Shown in pieces: positions 1 through 11,399 of a stretch of DNA of 64,000 bases. Both the position numbers and the translations under genes were made by a program. Source of the stretch: Littorina saxatilis (lineage: Eukaryota > Mollusca > Gastropoda > Littorinimorpha > Littorinidae); NCBI RefSeq assembly GCF_037325665.1, contig NC_090248.1:14921256-14985255 (forward strand), written 5' to 3'. Each line of letters starts with the position of its first letter. Position 1 is the first letter of the stretch. The notes below the pieces were generated by a model. It saw nothing but the letters and a program-made list of their open reading frames with translations. It was not told the origin of the DNA and did no database searches.

Positions 1-675
1 TTACTGCTTCTCCGGGAGTTTGTTTTTGTTGGAATGCGTTTCTCAATAATCGCTTGTACTCTCTCCTTGAAGTAGGACCATTGATGAACTTTGTGAGACA
101 CTGCGCACTTGTAACTTTACAACGAAGGGGTTATTTTGTCCATTCATCTGAGTTAAGCAAACATTTTCATAGTTGTGCATGAACTTCAGTTCGTCCACGA
201 ACATTCTACGAACTTTTGAGTCTGTAGGTAAAATGGTCCGACATTTACCTTTTCTCCAAAATGTGTTCCAAATTCCACCTTCGAAATTGTCAATGGCACG
301 AAAGCTTTCCTGTCTAGGGATTGCCCTGAATCAAGCTCTAACTCCTTTCTTCAGGTCCCCGATGATGCAGGGGGTAAAGGGGGTGTTTGTGTATACTTAG
401 ACATTCAGAAAATCTAAAAGGTAAAAGTTTGGAGGGTTTAAGTTAGGTAAGTATTGCTACCGCTTAATGTCAAACCTCGTATTGTTGAGTCAATCGCCGA
501 ATTTGTCAACTTTGTTTGAAATTGCACAAAAGTCAGACCATTTTATCAGAATTGCGACTTTGTGTCAGGATCATGCATAGGCTGAAGTGTATGTCCCCCA
601 AATATAAAGGGATTCGGTCGACTGATGTAGAAGCAATTAGAATTTTTGAGGGTTTCATTTTTGGGGGTCACCCTG
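1..675 (-). mobile_element. Possible mariner-like remnant (right end only)
   Basis: Near 656-675 the sequence reads, on the minus strand, AGGGTGACCCCCAAAAA directly after a TA. This resembles the AGGGTGNCCC tips of some mariner-type transposons. The rest of the stretch is A+T-rich and shows no transposase that I can recognise on either strand. The other end would lie before the window. It could equally be unrelated intergenic DNA. Confidence 0.25.
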
Positions 676-696
676 TACACAAATTATGAAATACTG

Positions 697-1062
697 TACC
701 CTGAGGGCCCCAAAGGGTTTAAAATCGTGATCGTGATTGGCGTTTTTTGACCTTTCTGTGACCGTGATTGCCGAAATTTCCATTTCTGTGATCGTGATGG
801 GACTTTGCCCGTGATCCGTGATGACAAAAAAATCAAGTCTCGTGATCGTGATCGTCATTTGTTTTCGTGATCGTGATGGGCATTATTGCAAAGCATTTTA
901 TTTTCAACGTACATTTTTCACAGCTGTATCACTCTATGATCCTCTATTCGTCAAGGTGTTTGTGATCGTGAAAACAAAAATCAAGGTAACTGTGATCGTG
1001 AAAGCTAAAATTTCCCTTCCCATGATCGTGATGATACCCCCCCTTTGGGGCCCTCTACCCTG
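697..1062. mobile_element. MITE with GGGCCCC tips and reiterated GTGATCGTGA motif
   Basis: The ends are inverted copies: TACCCTGAGGGCCCCAAAGG on the left, and the complement of CCCTTTGGGGCCCTCTACCC on the right. At least nine exact or one-off copies of GTGATCGTGA lie between them, clustered toward both arms (about 725, 759, 797, 810, 839, 866, 961, 991 and 1022). There is no coding capacity. Reiterated subterminal motifs are often transposase-binding sites, so I infer a non-autonomous DNA transposon. The superfamily is not clear. Confidence 0.6.
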
Positions 1063-2295
1063 GCATTGGTGTCATACTTGCCGTCAAACCTGCCGGCCCT
1101 TTCAATAACGACCACCTGCTCACAACGACAATCCCAAAGGATCCTCAATAAGGTGTTTTTTCTCCATATAATTCGTCTTTTCTTAGCGACCACCTTGTCT
1201 AAAACAAGCACCTTTGGTCAGCCCCTTTAGTGGTTGTTACGGACAGGTTGTACCGCAATGTACTGCAGTTCAACTGACTGCAGGATTTTCTGTACCATGT
1301 ATTCTTAATCATTTCTTTTATATGTCAGTTTTGCTGACATGGATTTATCTGATGCACAAAACATGGTTACAGACTCAGTGCAGGGGAGAGTTGATGTGGC
1401 ATCGAACTTTTCGTGACCAGTCATATCCCTGTTGAACTTGAACACATAGACCTATATCTAATATAGGTCCCTGTTGAACATCAGCATCGCGTGCTAGCCA
1501 AGCAGTGAGGATTGCGTACAGCTTTGCGTCTGGATCAAGCATACATACACACACGTGACTTGAGCACATAAGAAAAACCAATAATATTCAGATTGTCACA
1601 TGAAACCCTTTAATAACTCCATGCAGGAAAACTGTTCCTGTACAGGTGTGCGAATCGACCAGGCTTGAGTCTTCCTTACTTAGTAATAATTAGCCTTTTC
1701 TAATCGTTTGTATGACAGCATATCTCAACAACCATGATACCATTCATCAACTGGGCTTTCCTTTGTAAAGTTGTAGGTACTGTATTGTTCACTATATAAT
1801 AGTATATATCAAAGTAGCTTTCTAAGTTGTCAGAGATTATTACTATTTACTATTATTACAGTATTAGCCTTCTATTGCGGGACAGGGGAAGTAACTCCCT
1901 GGTGTTACTGAAAAGATCGAAGGGGCTTGAATATTATACTTTCAAAGACAAAGTTTGCATTTATTATGCAGAACATTTCCAAATATGCTGTCTTTTCTGC
2001 GAAACTACACTCTGAGCTGAATAAAAGACAGTGGAAAAGTGACCCACGGACTACTGAATTTGGCTGACAAATCGGCATTATATGATTATATAGCCGCGTG
2101 AAGTTGGATGGTGGAAAAGTTCATTTGCCGTTCTACTGCTGATAGGTGATCAGGCTAAGCCTAGTAGCCGTCAACTTGAGCGCAACATCTATCATCTGCG
2201 ATGAATGCTAGTATTCAGAAATGTTGGCACCAAGTACAGTGAGTGTTGGCAAAATCCAGGGTGGCAACTGAGTGAAATCGACCCTCCCCCCAACA
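1063..2295. other. Intergenic, no gene seen
   Basis: Positions 1100-1250 carry scattered CGACCACC/GGTGGTCG words related to the short inverted repeat at 6165. The rest is unremarkable A+T-rich DNA without supported exons. Confidence 0.5.
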
Positions 2296-2296
2296 C

Positions 2297-2327
<31 letters not shown>

Positions 2328-2677
2328 TACACATTTCGGACGTCGGATTGGTCTACACGGTTTGCCCTACAAAAGTGTGAAACGGAAAGTGTGACAAAAG
2401 GTAGAGTTGTAAAATAATTACAGGCTCGGTTTGCCCAGGCTGCAGTTGTTTAGTCTTGGGGTGTTTTTTTACGGGGGGGGGGGGGGGGGAGGGGTGCGTG
2501 GGTGTGGCTCCTTTATTCGTATGACAGATTTCTGACTTCTGCCGCCCTCTCTGCGTGTGAGCGTGTGCCCCGTGTATGTTTAAGTGTGTGGGGTCACGGT
2601 GTGCGTGTGTGCGTGCATATGTGTACGTGCATATCATTGCCGGTGTGTGACGTGTGTGTGTGTGTGTGTGTGACAAT

Positions 2678-2721
<44 letters not shown>

Positions 2722-2792
2722 CGTGTGTGTTTGTGTGTGTCACGGTGTGTGTTTGTGTGTGTCAGCCTGTGTGTGTGTGTACGTGCATATCA

Positions 2793-2854
<62 letters not shown>

Positions 2855-3715
2855 GTGCGTGCATGTGTGTTTGCCAAAAACTTACTGAGTATTGGAATAC
2901 AGGCATATTCGGTCCACCGACGAAAGGACACCGAACTCCATGCAGGAAGCTTCCCACGCCTGTGGGTGGAGTGCTGATGCCAGTCAGTGATAGTAATCTG
3001 CGATGCAACAGTATCAGTGTGGGACGGGAGACAGAGAAGGGAGAAAGCTGCGGTAGATTATGCCTGCGACAGGGTGTGGCTCTCATCCTCCCTGATATCA
3101 GGGGGACTTAGATGTCACTCGGTAAATCTCATCACTTCTGGTAGCGTGCAGTCATGGAGTCATTTGCACAACTCTAGGATTGCAAACGAAAACGAGGATT
3201 ATCAATGTGCACAACGGCCAGGTGAGATTTCTCATGGTCCTGCGACGATCGACTGACTTGAATAAGAAACACTGACGACGTGGCTGCTCGAACGCTAAAG
3301 GTTATTTGTTGCTGTCTACTACGTAGAAGGATATTGTTTCTTCGTATTCATTTATGTTTGCAGACCGCTTTTTTTTGTTTGTTGTTGCATATTCAGACCA
3401 TGATTTTCAGCTGTAAAGGGTTGGTTTACTCAACGCTGCACTGTGTGTTAGTATCTATGGGTGTCTCTCCGTCATCATGTGGGGTTTTGTCACAGTCTGT
3501 CTCAGTGTCTGTCCGTCCCTCTGTCAGTGTCTGTCTGGGTCTGTTTCAGTGTAAATAGGTGCAGTGTCAGTGTCTGTGTATGGTGGTCTGTACTGTTGGT
3601 CCGCTGAGTCAGTGTGCCCTTGTGTGTGTGTGTGTGTGTGGTGTGCACGGTGTGTGTGTGTGTGTGTGTGTGCACGCCGGTGTGCCACGTGTGTGTGTGT
3701 GTGTGAGTGTCTCAG
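2296..3715. repeat. CA/TG microsatellite cluster
   Basis: (CA)n at about 2297-2324, a G-run at about 2471-2489, long interrupted (TG)n at about 2655-2871, and TG-rich DNA at 3622-3706 including TGTC repeats. Open frames here (Cys-Val, Thr-His, Ser-Val repeats) come from the microsatellites. Between the arrays (2880-3560) I see nothing coding. Confidence 0.9.
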
Positions 3716-3994
3716 TGTCTTGACTGTCTGTCTGTCTGTCTGCATGTGCGTGCCTGCGGCCTATGTCGGTCTGGCGTGTCTATCTGCAATAAGTCTGTCA
3801 GTCTTTGTGTTAGACAAACGCGCAGCATCAAGTCACTTTAGTGTTGCGGCATAAAGGTCACAAATGCTGGGACATTAATATCTTCAGCTTTGACATTTTC
3901 TTGCTATTGTATATATATATCAGTGGAATCACCGTGTAGCTGTGAAATTCGATTCTCCTGAGTCAGCGCGTTATAACAAAAAGGTGGTGGTGGT

Positions 3995-3995
3995 G

Positions 3996-4052
<57 letters not shown>

Positions 4053-4091
4053 CGACGATGATGACGACGACGATGATGATGATGATGATTT
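3995..4091. repeat. (ATG)n trinucleotide microsatellite
   Basis: About 30 near-perfect GAT/ATG units with a few GAC interruptions. It is open in several frames as poly-Met, poly-Asp or poly-His, which is an artefact of the repeat. Confidence 0.9.
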
Positions 4092-4371
4092 TGATGCTTT
4101 ATACTTCTAGTATTATTAATGCATTTACTTCTGCTGCCGTCACCACTCAGTTCTACAAACCCGACTGCCGAATGCTCGGACTGACCCGACAATATCCGAC
4201 GCAGAGGAATTCTCAAATTCCTCCTTTTCTTATTCAGTGTTTTCGGGAGATTTCTTCACACGGATGCTAGCCAGACTTGCCGCTCCTGTCTGGCGATCAA
4301 TAACATTGATTTTACGTCAAGTATCTTACAGCAAGCTGAACTCGTGAAAAGACAAGGGAAAGGATTCAAAC

Positions 4372-4919
4372 GCCGGTGTAACACGAAATTTTTACTCCAC
4401 GAAAAATGTACTCCGGAGTAAAAATTTCGTACGAAATTCTTACTCCGAGTAAATTTTTCGTACGAGAAAAGAACTCCCCAAGGCACGAAAAAATTACTCC
4501 CTCCACGAAATTTTTACTCCCCATTTTTTTATTTCTAGTAACAAATCTCGTACGCGAAAATGGGATGCCGGCGAAGGGATAATGCCAAAATTGGCATCTC
4601 GCGCAAACGAATGTCGCGCAAGCCTCCCTCCACCCCCTCCACCACCAAGACTAACAGGGGACACGGGAGTCAAAATTTCGTACACCTGGCATGGGAAGTT
4701 AAATTGCTCGTGTTAGGGTGAAGTAATTTATTCGTTTTTTATTCGTCAGGGGAGTAACATTTGTGTACGAAATGTTAACTCGGAACTCACCTGTCGTGGG
4801 GAGTAATTTTCTCGTGTAATGGGGGAGTGCTTTTTTCGTAAAGGGAGTAACATTTTCGTACGAAATTTTTACTCCGGAGTAAAAATCTCGTGGGAGTAAT
4901 TTTCTCGTGTTACACCGGC
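4372..4919. mobile_element. MITE built from iterated ACTCC/GGAGT motif
   Basis: The tips are inverted: GCCGGTGTAACACGAAA at 4372 and TTTCTCGTGTTACACCGGC ending at 4919. Inside lie a dozen or more copies of TTTTTACTCC or its complement, often joined as the palindrome TACTCCGGAGTA and followed by TTTCGTACGAAA. The middle (about 4500-4680) is unique sequence. There is no protein. I infer a non-autonomous DNA transposon whose arms grew by tandem copying of a roughly 20-bp palindromic word. Confidence 0.65.
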
Positions 4920-5039
4920 TTATTAGCCAGGGCGGAAAGGGTAGAAAATAAGATCGCATTTTTTTGCACACAATTCAACCAATTTGAAGATAAGGTAAGT
5001 TGGTCACTCTCGGATCGTTTTGTTCTTAAATTTGTGTCT

Positions 5040-5335
5040 GGATGCTGTTAAAATGAATAGTGCCTATAGTGTCGTCCTCTTGTTCGTGTTCTCGTTCTTC
5101 TGATTGTTCTTTTTGCTCCTCGCATTCTTGTTGTTGTTCTTATTTTATTCCCTCTTCGTCAACTTCTTCTTTCATCAACAGGCAAGTCAATTTTCCGCCG
5201 GTCCAGCAAAGTTGAGGAACAGGTCTGAATATTCTGAATATTGAATATTCTGGCGGCAGTTGCGTGACACCACGGCTGGATGGACTGGGTATTACTAATA
5301 ATTGGATGGCATCAGACAAGCATGATTCCATCCGC
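5040..5335. other. Pyrimidine-rich low-complexity DNA upstream of EF-hand gene
   Basis: A TTC/TTG-rich stretch (5090-5170) precedes the core promoter at 5336. No exon is supported. Confidence 0.4.
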
Positions 5336-5343
5336 TATAAAAG
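5336..5343 (+). promoter_or_regulatory. TATA box of the EF-hand gene
   Basis: TATAAAAG sits in a locally G+C-richer context, about 470 bp before the start codon at 5807. Transcription would start near 5365. The leader then either runs through or is spliced to the acceptor-like TTTCAACAG ending at 5789, just before the ATG. A strong TATA box suits an abundant muscle-type protein. The assignment is inferred from position and motif. Confidence 0.5.
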
Positions 5344-5806
5344 CCAGCCCAGAGGCAGCGGATCAGCTCCTGTGACACGTAGGCAGTTACACCCTCTGTC
5401 CTTGTGCCCATGTTTTTCACTCATCGTCACTCAGCCATTGACTGTAACTGTGTCCGCTGCTGAGAACCCCACGGCGTGTGCTCCTTATTGTGCTGAACAA
5501 TTACAAAATTACGAACAGTTCCGGCGTCTTGACTGCATGTTGCTTGTTGACCATTGCGGACCCACCGAGCCATAGATGATCCAAGGAAGACTTCAATCGT
5601 GCTCAGTTTCAATCGAAACTTGTAGGTGCTGAATTCCGCTCAAAGACATAGCCTACAGTAGTTTTAGCTACCAGTTGACCACTAACATTTTTGATATTGA
5701 ACAAAACATCGCTGACTTAATCCAAAAGTTCGTGACTTTTTAAATTTTGGTCGGTAACTTGTCCAAACATCTTTGGCATCTTTCAACAGTTGATTGTGTA
5801 TCAAAC

Positions 5807-6061
5807 ATGGAGGGTATCAAACCAGAGGACATTAAATTCACTCCTTTCACGGATGGCAAGATAAGGGTGTGGTTCCGGATGATTGACGTTGGCAAGGATG
5901 GGTACATGTGCAAGGACGATTTCCTCTCCATTGCTGATCGCTTTGTAAAGGTAATACTCTATGTGTTTGTCTGTCTGGCTGGATGTATCTGTCTTTCTCT
6001 GTTTCTGTCTCTCTGTCTGTCTGTCTGTCTGTCTGTCTGCCGCCGAACGGTCGGTGGGTCT

Positions 6062-6134
<73 letters not shown>

Positions 6135-6256
6135 CACTAGAGCTAGTCACTTTTTGCTCAGCCCGTCTACAACGACCACTTAAGGGACCGACCAAAAGTG
6201 GTCGTTGTAGACATGTGGTCGTTTTGGAAAGGTGAATGTATACACTGACCCCCCTC

Positions 6257-6316
<60 letters not shown>

Positions 6317-9300
6317 GAAAACCTTGTCAGGGATATTTTGGGGTGAGGGGCAGGTGGTCGTAATCGAGAGGTGGTCGCTAGGGCAGGTTCGACTGTTTAT
6401 ACATCAGTGTGTGTATGTGTGGGTTTGTCTCAGGGAGAGAGAGATTGGGGGGGGGGGGGGGGTAGATGTATATGTGCGACACAGATCAAATCAGCAAAAT
6501 TGCATTGGCCGTTTTATTCATTTCTGAGCCATTTAATTTGCATTGATCAAGAATATGACGAAAGGGATTGCATACATGTATGGTGTTTTTAGCCAATTTT
6601 GGTTGATTGCTTTGCTGTGGTATTGGCAGTCCACGTACTCTTCGATTTTGACTTCTTTCTTTTGCGTTTATTCAGTGTTAGTTTTTGCAACTTGCGTTCT
6701 TTTGTGAAAGGTTATTTTCAAGCATCTGCTGTTACAACTCATCTCATGTCTTCTATGATGTTCCTGCTTGTCCCATCTCATCTATGATGTTCCTGTTTTT
6801 ATCATCTCATCTCTTGTATAATATATATCTATGTAGCCAGGAGTACTCTCTTAGCAGTGCTAAATTCAGGGACTGGGCTTATGAATGGTTTGAGATTGTC
6901 TCATCTCATCTCACCTATGTCCATGATGATCTTGTTTGTATCATCTCATCAGTTCAATGATGTTCATGTTTGTGTCTTCTCATCTCTTCTTTTGTGTTCC
7001 TTTTTGTCTCATCTCTTCTATGATGTTCCTGTTTGTATCATATCATCTCTTCTGTGACGCCTGGCTGGTGGACGGCTTGGTGGACGGCTGGAAGTTGTCT
7101 CATCTCATCTCATCTTTTCTATAATGCTCCTGTTTCTCTCATCTCTCACCCTATTTGTTGTATGATGTTTAGGCCAAAAAAAAGAGGTCTGTTTACGGTA
7201 ACATAGGCCAAAAAAATAGGGTCGGTAGGTCGGGATTTTATTTTTTTTTTCCAAAAAACCCATATTTTTACGTTATTTTGCCAAAAAAACAAGAATTTTT
7301 TTTTCCCCCAAATGCCCAAAAAAAGTCTAGGGTCGCGCGAAAAAACTAGGGTCGGTCGGGTTACCGTAAACAGACCTATTTTTTTTGGCCTTATGTTGAC
7401 AGGAGTACAGTTTAAGTAGCGGCAAGGTGAGTGAGGTATTGAACAGTGGTGGACGGCTGGAGATTGTTCCATTACATCTCTTCCATGATATTCATGTTTC
7501 TCTCATCTTATCTCTTGTATTATGTTCATGTTTTCCTCATCATCTCATCTCTTGTATGATGTACCTGTTGCCAGGAGTACAGTCTGAGCGGCGGCAAGGC
7601 GACTGAGGTCCGGGACTGGCTGGTGGACGGCTGGAACATCGTGCTGGACATGGACAAGCACAAGGAATCCGTGGAGGAGATGATGAAGAAGATGCCTCTG
7701 GTGGTTGCCATGGGCAACAAGGTTCGCTCCGGTGCCCGGATCAGCGAGGACGAGTTCACGCAGGCCTACGGGCAGCTGATTGAGGTCTACCCTCAGCTGG
7801 CTAAAGAAAGCCTGGAGAAGATGGTCGGAGCCTTCTTTGAGGTCAGTGACTGATGGTCATCTCTCTTAACCTGTCTGTCTGCTTGTCCCGGCTAGCAGAG
7901 AATTGTTAAACCACATCTGACACTCTGTGTCTCAACATATCAGGTTTGATTGATAATTGTCGGAGCTCAAAAATCATTAGAAATGCAAACTACGCCAATC
8001 TAAAATTAAAAAATAAAAAGTCGCGTGAAGCGAAACTTATACAGTTGGTTAATGTATCGAACTCACAAAATGAAATTGAACGCTCTGCACCGGCCGCTGA
8101 TTGCTTGAAGTGACAAGCCAGTATAGCGCAGTACTTAGCGTAGAGCGCTTGACAGGAAACCGCGCTTTTCTTTATTCTTTTTAACTTTTTGAGATTGTTT
8201 TTATTCCAAACATAACATATTCAAACATGACATATCAAAATTTTTTGGGGGGGAATCAGGAAATGATAAAGAATCAGACGCAATATTTTTTGAATCGATT
8301 ACTACAATTTTAATTTTAATTAGAATTTTCAGAATTTTAATGACCAGACTCATCAATTAATTTGTATGCTTCCAAGCTGAAATGCTATCCCATAGTCCGG
8401 GCTTCTACAAACATTGCTTGGCCAAAATTTCAATCAATTTGATCTAAAAATGAGGGAGAGACAGTGTCGCCTCAACTTTTGGAAAAAGCCGGATATGACG
8501 TAATGAAAGACATTTATCGAACAAATGGAAAAATTTGTCTGGGGATGTCATACCTAGGAACCATCATGTGAAATTTTATGAAAATCGGTCAAGTGGTTTT
8601 CTGGGAATCGCTCTACACACACACACACCTCCACCACCACCCTCGTCTCGATTCCCCGTCTATGTTAAAAAAAATTAGTCAAAACTTGACTGAATGTTAA
8701 AAAAAAGCGTAAATCGAACCCCTCCAATGACCTTGACCTCGATCATCCTCCGAAAGCGGCGTATGGCTGCCTAAATGGCGGGGTAATAACGGTCATACAC
8801 GTACAAATCCACTCGTGCAAAAACACCCATGAGCGCAGAAGAAGAAGACCTCGATCATTAGACACTCACTTTTTCATACAGGGTGAGGGTAGCTATCATA
8901 ACGATGCATCGGGGTATAACATTTTCATTGCAAAATCTTCCTCAGTTCAGACACGGACTGATTAACGGACAGAATGACGGACGGAGAACGGACGGTAGCA
9001 TAAAACAATAACACTGGCTCGTAAAAACAAGCAGCCAAACATTTTATTTTTATTTTTTTTAATTATTGCCGTGTTTACTGCGCACAGGTGTTCGACGAGG
9101 ACTCAGACTGTTACATCACGGACGCAGAAATGACGTCAGCGATGCATTGCTTTGGCTACGACCAACCTGACCTGGTCAAGGCGGCCTTCGCCTCCATGGA
9201 TCTGGACAAGGACGGCAAGCTGAGCCGGGAGGAGTACGTGGGGGGCTGGGTCAGCTTTATGCTCGATCAGGACAAGAGCAACCCCTTCGTCAAAGCCTTC

Positions 9301-9324
9301 GCCCCTCATCTCGTTGAACAGTGA
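5807..9324 (+). CDS. Sarcoplasmic calcium-binding protein-like EF-hand protein
   Basis: Three coding exons: 5807-5950, 7575-7841 and 9088-9324, all phase 0 with GT-AG borders, giving 215 aa. The product is a cytosolic EF-hand Ca2+-buffer or sensor of the SCP/calexcitin type (usual length about 190-200 aa). Three Ca2+ loops are visible: D27-D38 (D.G.DGYM, Asp instead of Glu at position 12), D140-E151 (Cys at the usual Gly position) and D175-E186 (canonical DLDKDGKLSREE). The second EF-hand, around residues 70-105, is degenerate, as is usual in SCPs. The start was chosen as the first ATG after a good acceptor-like site. Intron 1 carries long TC and CA arrays and decayed copies of the exon 2 start; intron 2 carries two transposon remnants. 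The 3' UTR runs beyond 9324; an AATAAA occurs at 10363, but it is too distant to be sure. Confidence 0.88.
6064..6314. repeat. (TC)n and (CA)n flanking a short perfect inverted repeat
   Basis: Perfect (TC)n at 6064-6132 and (CA)n at 6262-6314, both in intron 1 of the EF-hand gene. Between them, GTCTACAACGACCACTT at 6165 is repeated inverted at 6196-6212, with a 14-bp spacer. GGTGGTCG words continue at 6213 and 6352-6378, which suggests remnants of a GGTCG-type MITE that also left traces at 1100-1250. Confidence 0.75.
6739..7566 (+). repeat. Degenerate tandem repeat carrying copies of the exon 2 acceptor end
   Basis: A pyrimidine-rich unit (CTCATCTCTTCTATGATGTT followed by CCTGTTTGT) recurs about ten times. 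Interspersed are decayed copies of the intron/exon 2 junction: GCCAGGAGTACTCTCTTAGC at 6837, a fragment GGTGGACGGCTGG at about 7070-7091 (doubled), and GACAGGAGTACAGTTTAAG at 7398. The true junction is at 7574/7575. The amplified unit therefore spanned intron sequence plus roughly the first 60 bases of exon 2. The copies are broken (stops, shifted frames), so they are probably not alternative exons. Confidence 0.7.
7172..7390. mobile_element. MITE with GGCCAAAAAA inverted tips
   Basis: The left tip GGCCAAAAAAAAGAGGTCTG continues into TTTACGGTAAC and is mirrored on the right by GTTACCGTAAACAGACC leading to TTTTTTTTGGCC. A second inverted pair, GGGTCGGTAGG and GGGTCGGTCGG, lies inside. It has no coding capacity. 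It interrupts the tandem repeat in intron 1 of the EF-hand gene and is therefore younger than that amplification. A decayed relative lies at about 30410-30495. Confidence 0.7.
8016..8696 (-). mobile_element. Hairpin-tip family of about 850 bp, copy A
   Basis: This is a minus-oriented copy of the family also seen at 27086, 44167 and 53447. It begins with AAGTCGCGTGAAGCG (complement of the family's CGCCTTACGCGACTT end) and ends with ATTAGTCAAAACTTGACTGAAT, the decayed terminal palindrome. It is shorter and more diverged than the other copies. It lies in intron 2 of the EF-hand gene. Confidence 0.7.
8744..8851 (+). mobile_element. 3' end of tRNA-headed SINE (family of 26152)
   Basis: CATCCTCCGAAAGCGGCGTA through CTAAATGGCGGGGTAA to a (GAA)n tail matches the last third of the full SINE at 26152-26530. 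The head is missing, so it is either a 5'-truncated or a decayed copy. It lies in intron 2 of the EF-hand gene. Confidence 0.7.
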
Positions 9325-9839
9325 AGCTATCGTGGAACCCTGGCCATCGAGTTGTCGTTCCTGACCGATTTTGTTCTTTGCATGTGTATTATGGACGTTT
9401 TGCACACGTTTTGTTAACGCCTCCTCTTCCGCTACGCTTTTCGCTTCGTCCACCACCCTTCCCGACCCCCCCCCCCCCCCCTTCTTCACACACCCCGTTC
9501 TCTCCTTCCGCCAATCTCAAGTAATCACATTGTCAGTGTACTGAACACACCTTTGCCGTTCAGGAAAGGCCGTACCGTTTATGTTAAAACATTTTTCTAA
9601 ATCTTTTTTTTTTTAAACTCAGTTAGCGGGTCATGAAACTATAGCAAAGCAAGTAATTACCTTTTAGCACAAGGTCAGCACTGCCCTCGGCTGATAGCGA
9701 ACACACCAACACTGATCAAGAAATGTCTAGCACGGACACACATACAGAAAAATGTACACACTGCACACACCTCACGCGCGCGCGCAGGAAAGCACTGACA
9801 CACTGATGTGCACAAGCTCGTCAGTACACAAACACCGGC
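9325..9839 (+). other. Probable 3' UTR of the EF-hand gene
   Basis: Non-coding DNA after the stop, with a poly-C run at about 9468-9481 and pyrimidine-rich stretches. No clear AATAAA lies close to the stop codon, so the transcript end is not fixed. Confidence 0.35.
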
Positions 9840-9841
9840 AC

Positions 9842-9873
<32 letters not shown>

Positions 9874-9926
9874 GTACGCACACGCACGCACACACACACA
9901 CACACACAAACACACACGGCACACAT

Positions 9927-9982
<56 letters not shown>
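9840..9982. repeat. (CA)n microsatellite
   Basis: A long interrupted CA array with a near-perfect final block at about 9928-9982. Confidence 0.9.
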
Positions 9983-9985
<3 letters not shown>

Positions 9986-11399
9986 TAACCTCTTTAAACT
10001 GGATTTTTCGAACGTCGAAAATGTAGTGATTTAAAGAGTTCAGATTTCAACTTTCTGCATGAGTCTTTTGATGATTTGAAATTTGGGAAAACTGAAATGA
10101 ACATTGAATTTGTTAAATCTGAATTATAAAAATCCATTTTTGTATAATGTTGGAAACAAATATAGTCTGCGCTAGTGTATAATTGAAGAAACGAGACAAA
10201 TATCAACTGAGGTGACAGACTGAGTTTCTGCGAGACTGACCAAAACTGATTTTTTTCACCTGTGTAAATCATCATGTACGTTGCGGCATTAGGCTTGATG
10301 CCATTATTGTCATATACAATGTCAACACAAGTGTTGTTGTTTTGTGTGAGAATATGCAATCAAATAAAAACATTTATATATATATATATCTTCAGTTCTT
10401 CTTGTGGTGACGTACAGTGTGCCCGAATATTCATGTATACTGGAGTCCAGCAACGTGCGCATGTGTGTGTGTGGCAGTGTGTGTGTGTGGCAGTGTGTGT
10501 GTGTGTGCGTGTGTGTGTGTGTGCCAGTGTGTGTGTTGAGTCAGTCTCGCAGTCAACACTGACTGTCTGCCATTTGGAAAACTTGAAAAACAAAATATTG
10601 TCATGATTGTCAAGATTTTTAAAAATGCCGTTGTCTTGTCATTCCTACGGCCATTTTGGGCACATTTTGAGACGACTCGGAGTCAAAGCAATATAATTTC
10701 TTTATGTTTTTCAGTCGTGTCTCTTGTTAGTCCACTTCAAGTTAAAGGCCCACTCCGCTTTCCCGTAAACCATCAGTTTCCCGCAACAGACACTGTCAGG
10801 CCGCTTTTACACACAGTACAAACACCCTGTCATTTAAACACTTACCGCTTGAAAACATCCGATAGTAGGTGCCCTCCATAAAGAGCGAGCATTTTTCAAA
10901 GAATTTATTTTTGCGTGGCCAGCCGGATTTACAAATCGGAAGTCTCGTTTTGGCGCTGGAACTAACTTTCAAAATCTAAATAATAAATTGACAGCATGAT
11001 GTGCGACTGATAAACATTCTTAAATTATTAAATTCTTTTTTTCATCAAGACAAGATCAGTACAATTCGAAGTCACAGTTTTGAAACTTTGAAAAAGGGAA
11101 GCCCGGGAGCAAGTCATGCAAGGTCGATCGTGTTTCAGAGACCGAAGACTTTCAAAAGGACTTCTCGCTGGCGAAAAGACGAGATCGTCTGAATAGAAAA
11201 AGCTAACACACAGTGAATGATTTTGACCAGCGGCGAAAGGTCTATACTGCCCTCTAAAGTCGATTAGGAAATTTTTGAGAAACAAGACACGACAACTGTT
11301 GTTCTTTAAGAGAAACTTAAATAATGCTGCTGGGAGTGAGAACCTCCTTCGGCGTCTACTCGATAAGAGACCACAAATGAAAGCAGCTGGAAGGAGGGT
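9983..11399. other. Intergenic, no gene seen
   Basis: A+T-rich DNA with a TG-rich block at about 10456-10540. GTTAAAGGCCCACTCCGC at 10740 resembles one tip of the inverted-repeat family seen at 31886 and 57530. No exon with plausible splice sites was found. Confidence 0.4.

Noticed and set aside
2502-3111. Overlapping open frames of Cys-Val or His-Thr repeats
   Set aside because: They are translations of TG/CA microsatellites and lack splice or codon support.
3971-4270. Poly-Met / poly-His reading frames
   Set aside because: Produced by the (ATG)n microsatellite on both strands.
6685-7124. Alternative exon of the EF-hand gene reading QEYSLSSAKFRDWAYEWFEI
   Set aside because: It aligns with the start of exon 2 but runs into repeat sequence without a donor and lacks the rest of the exon; treated as a decayed duplicate.
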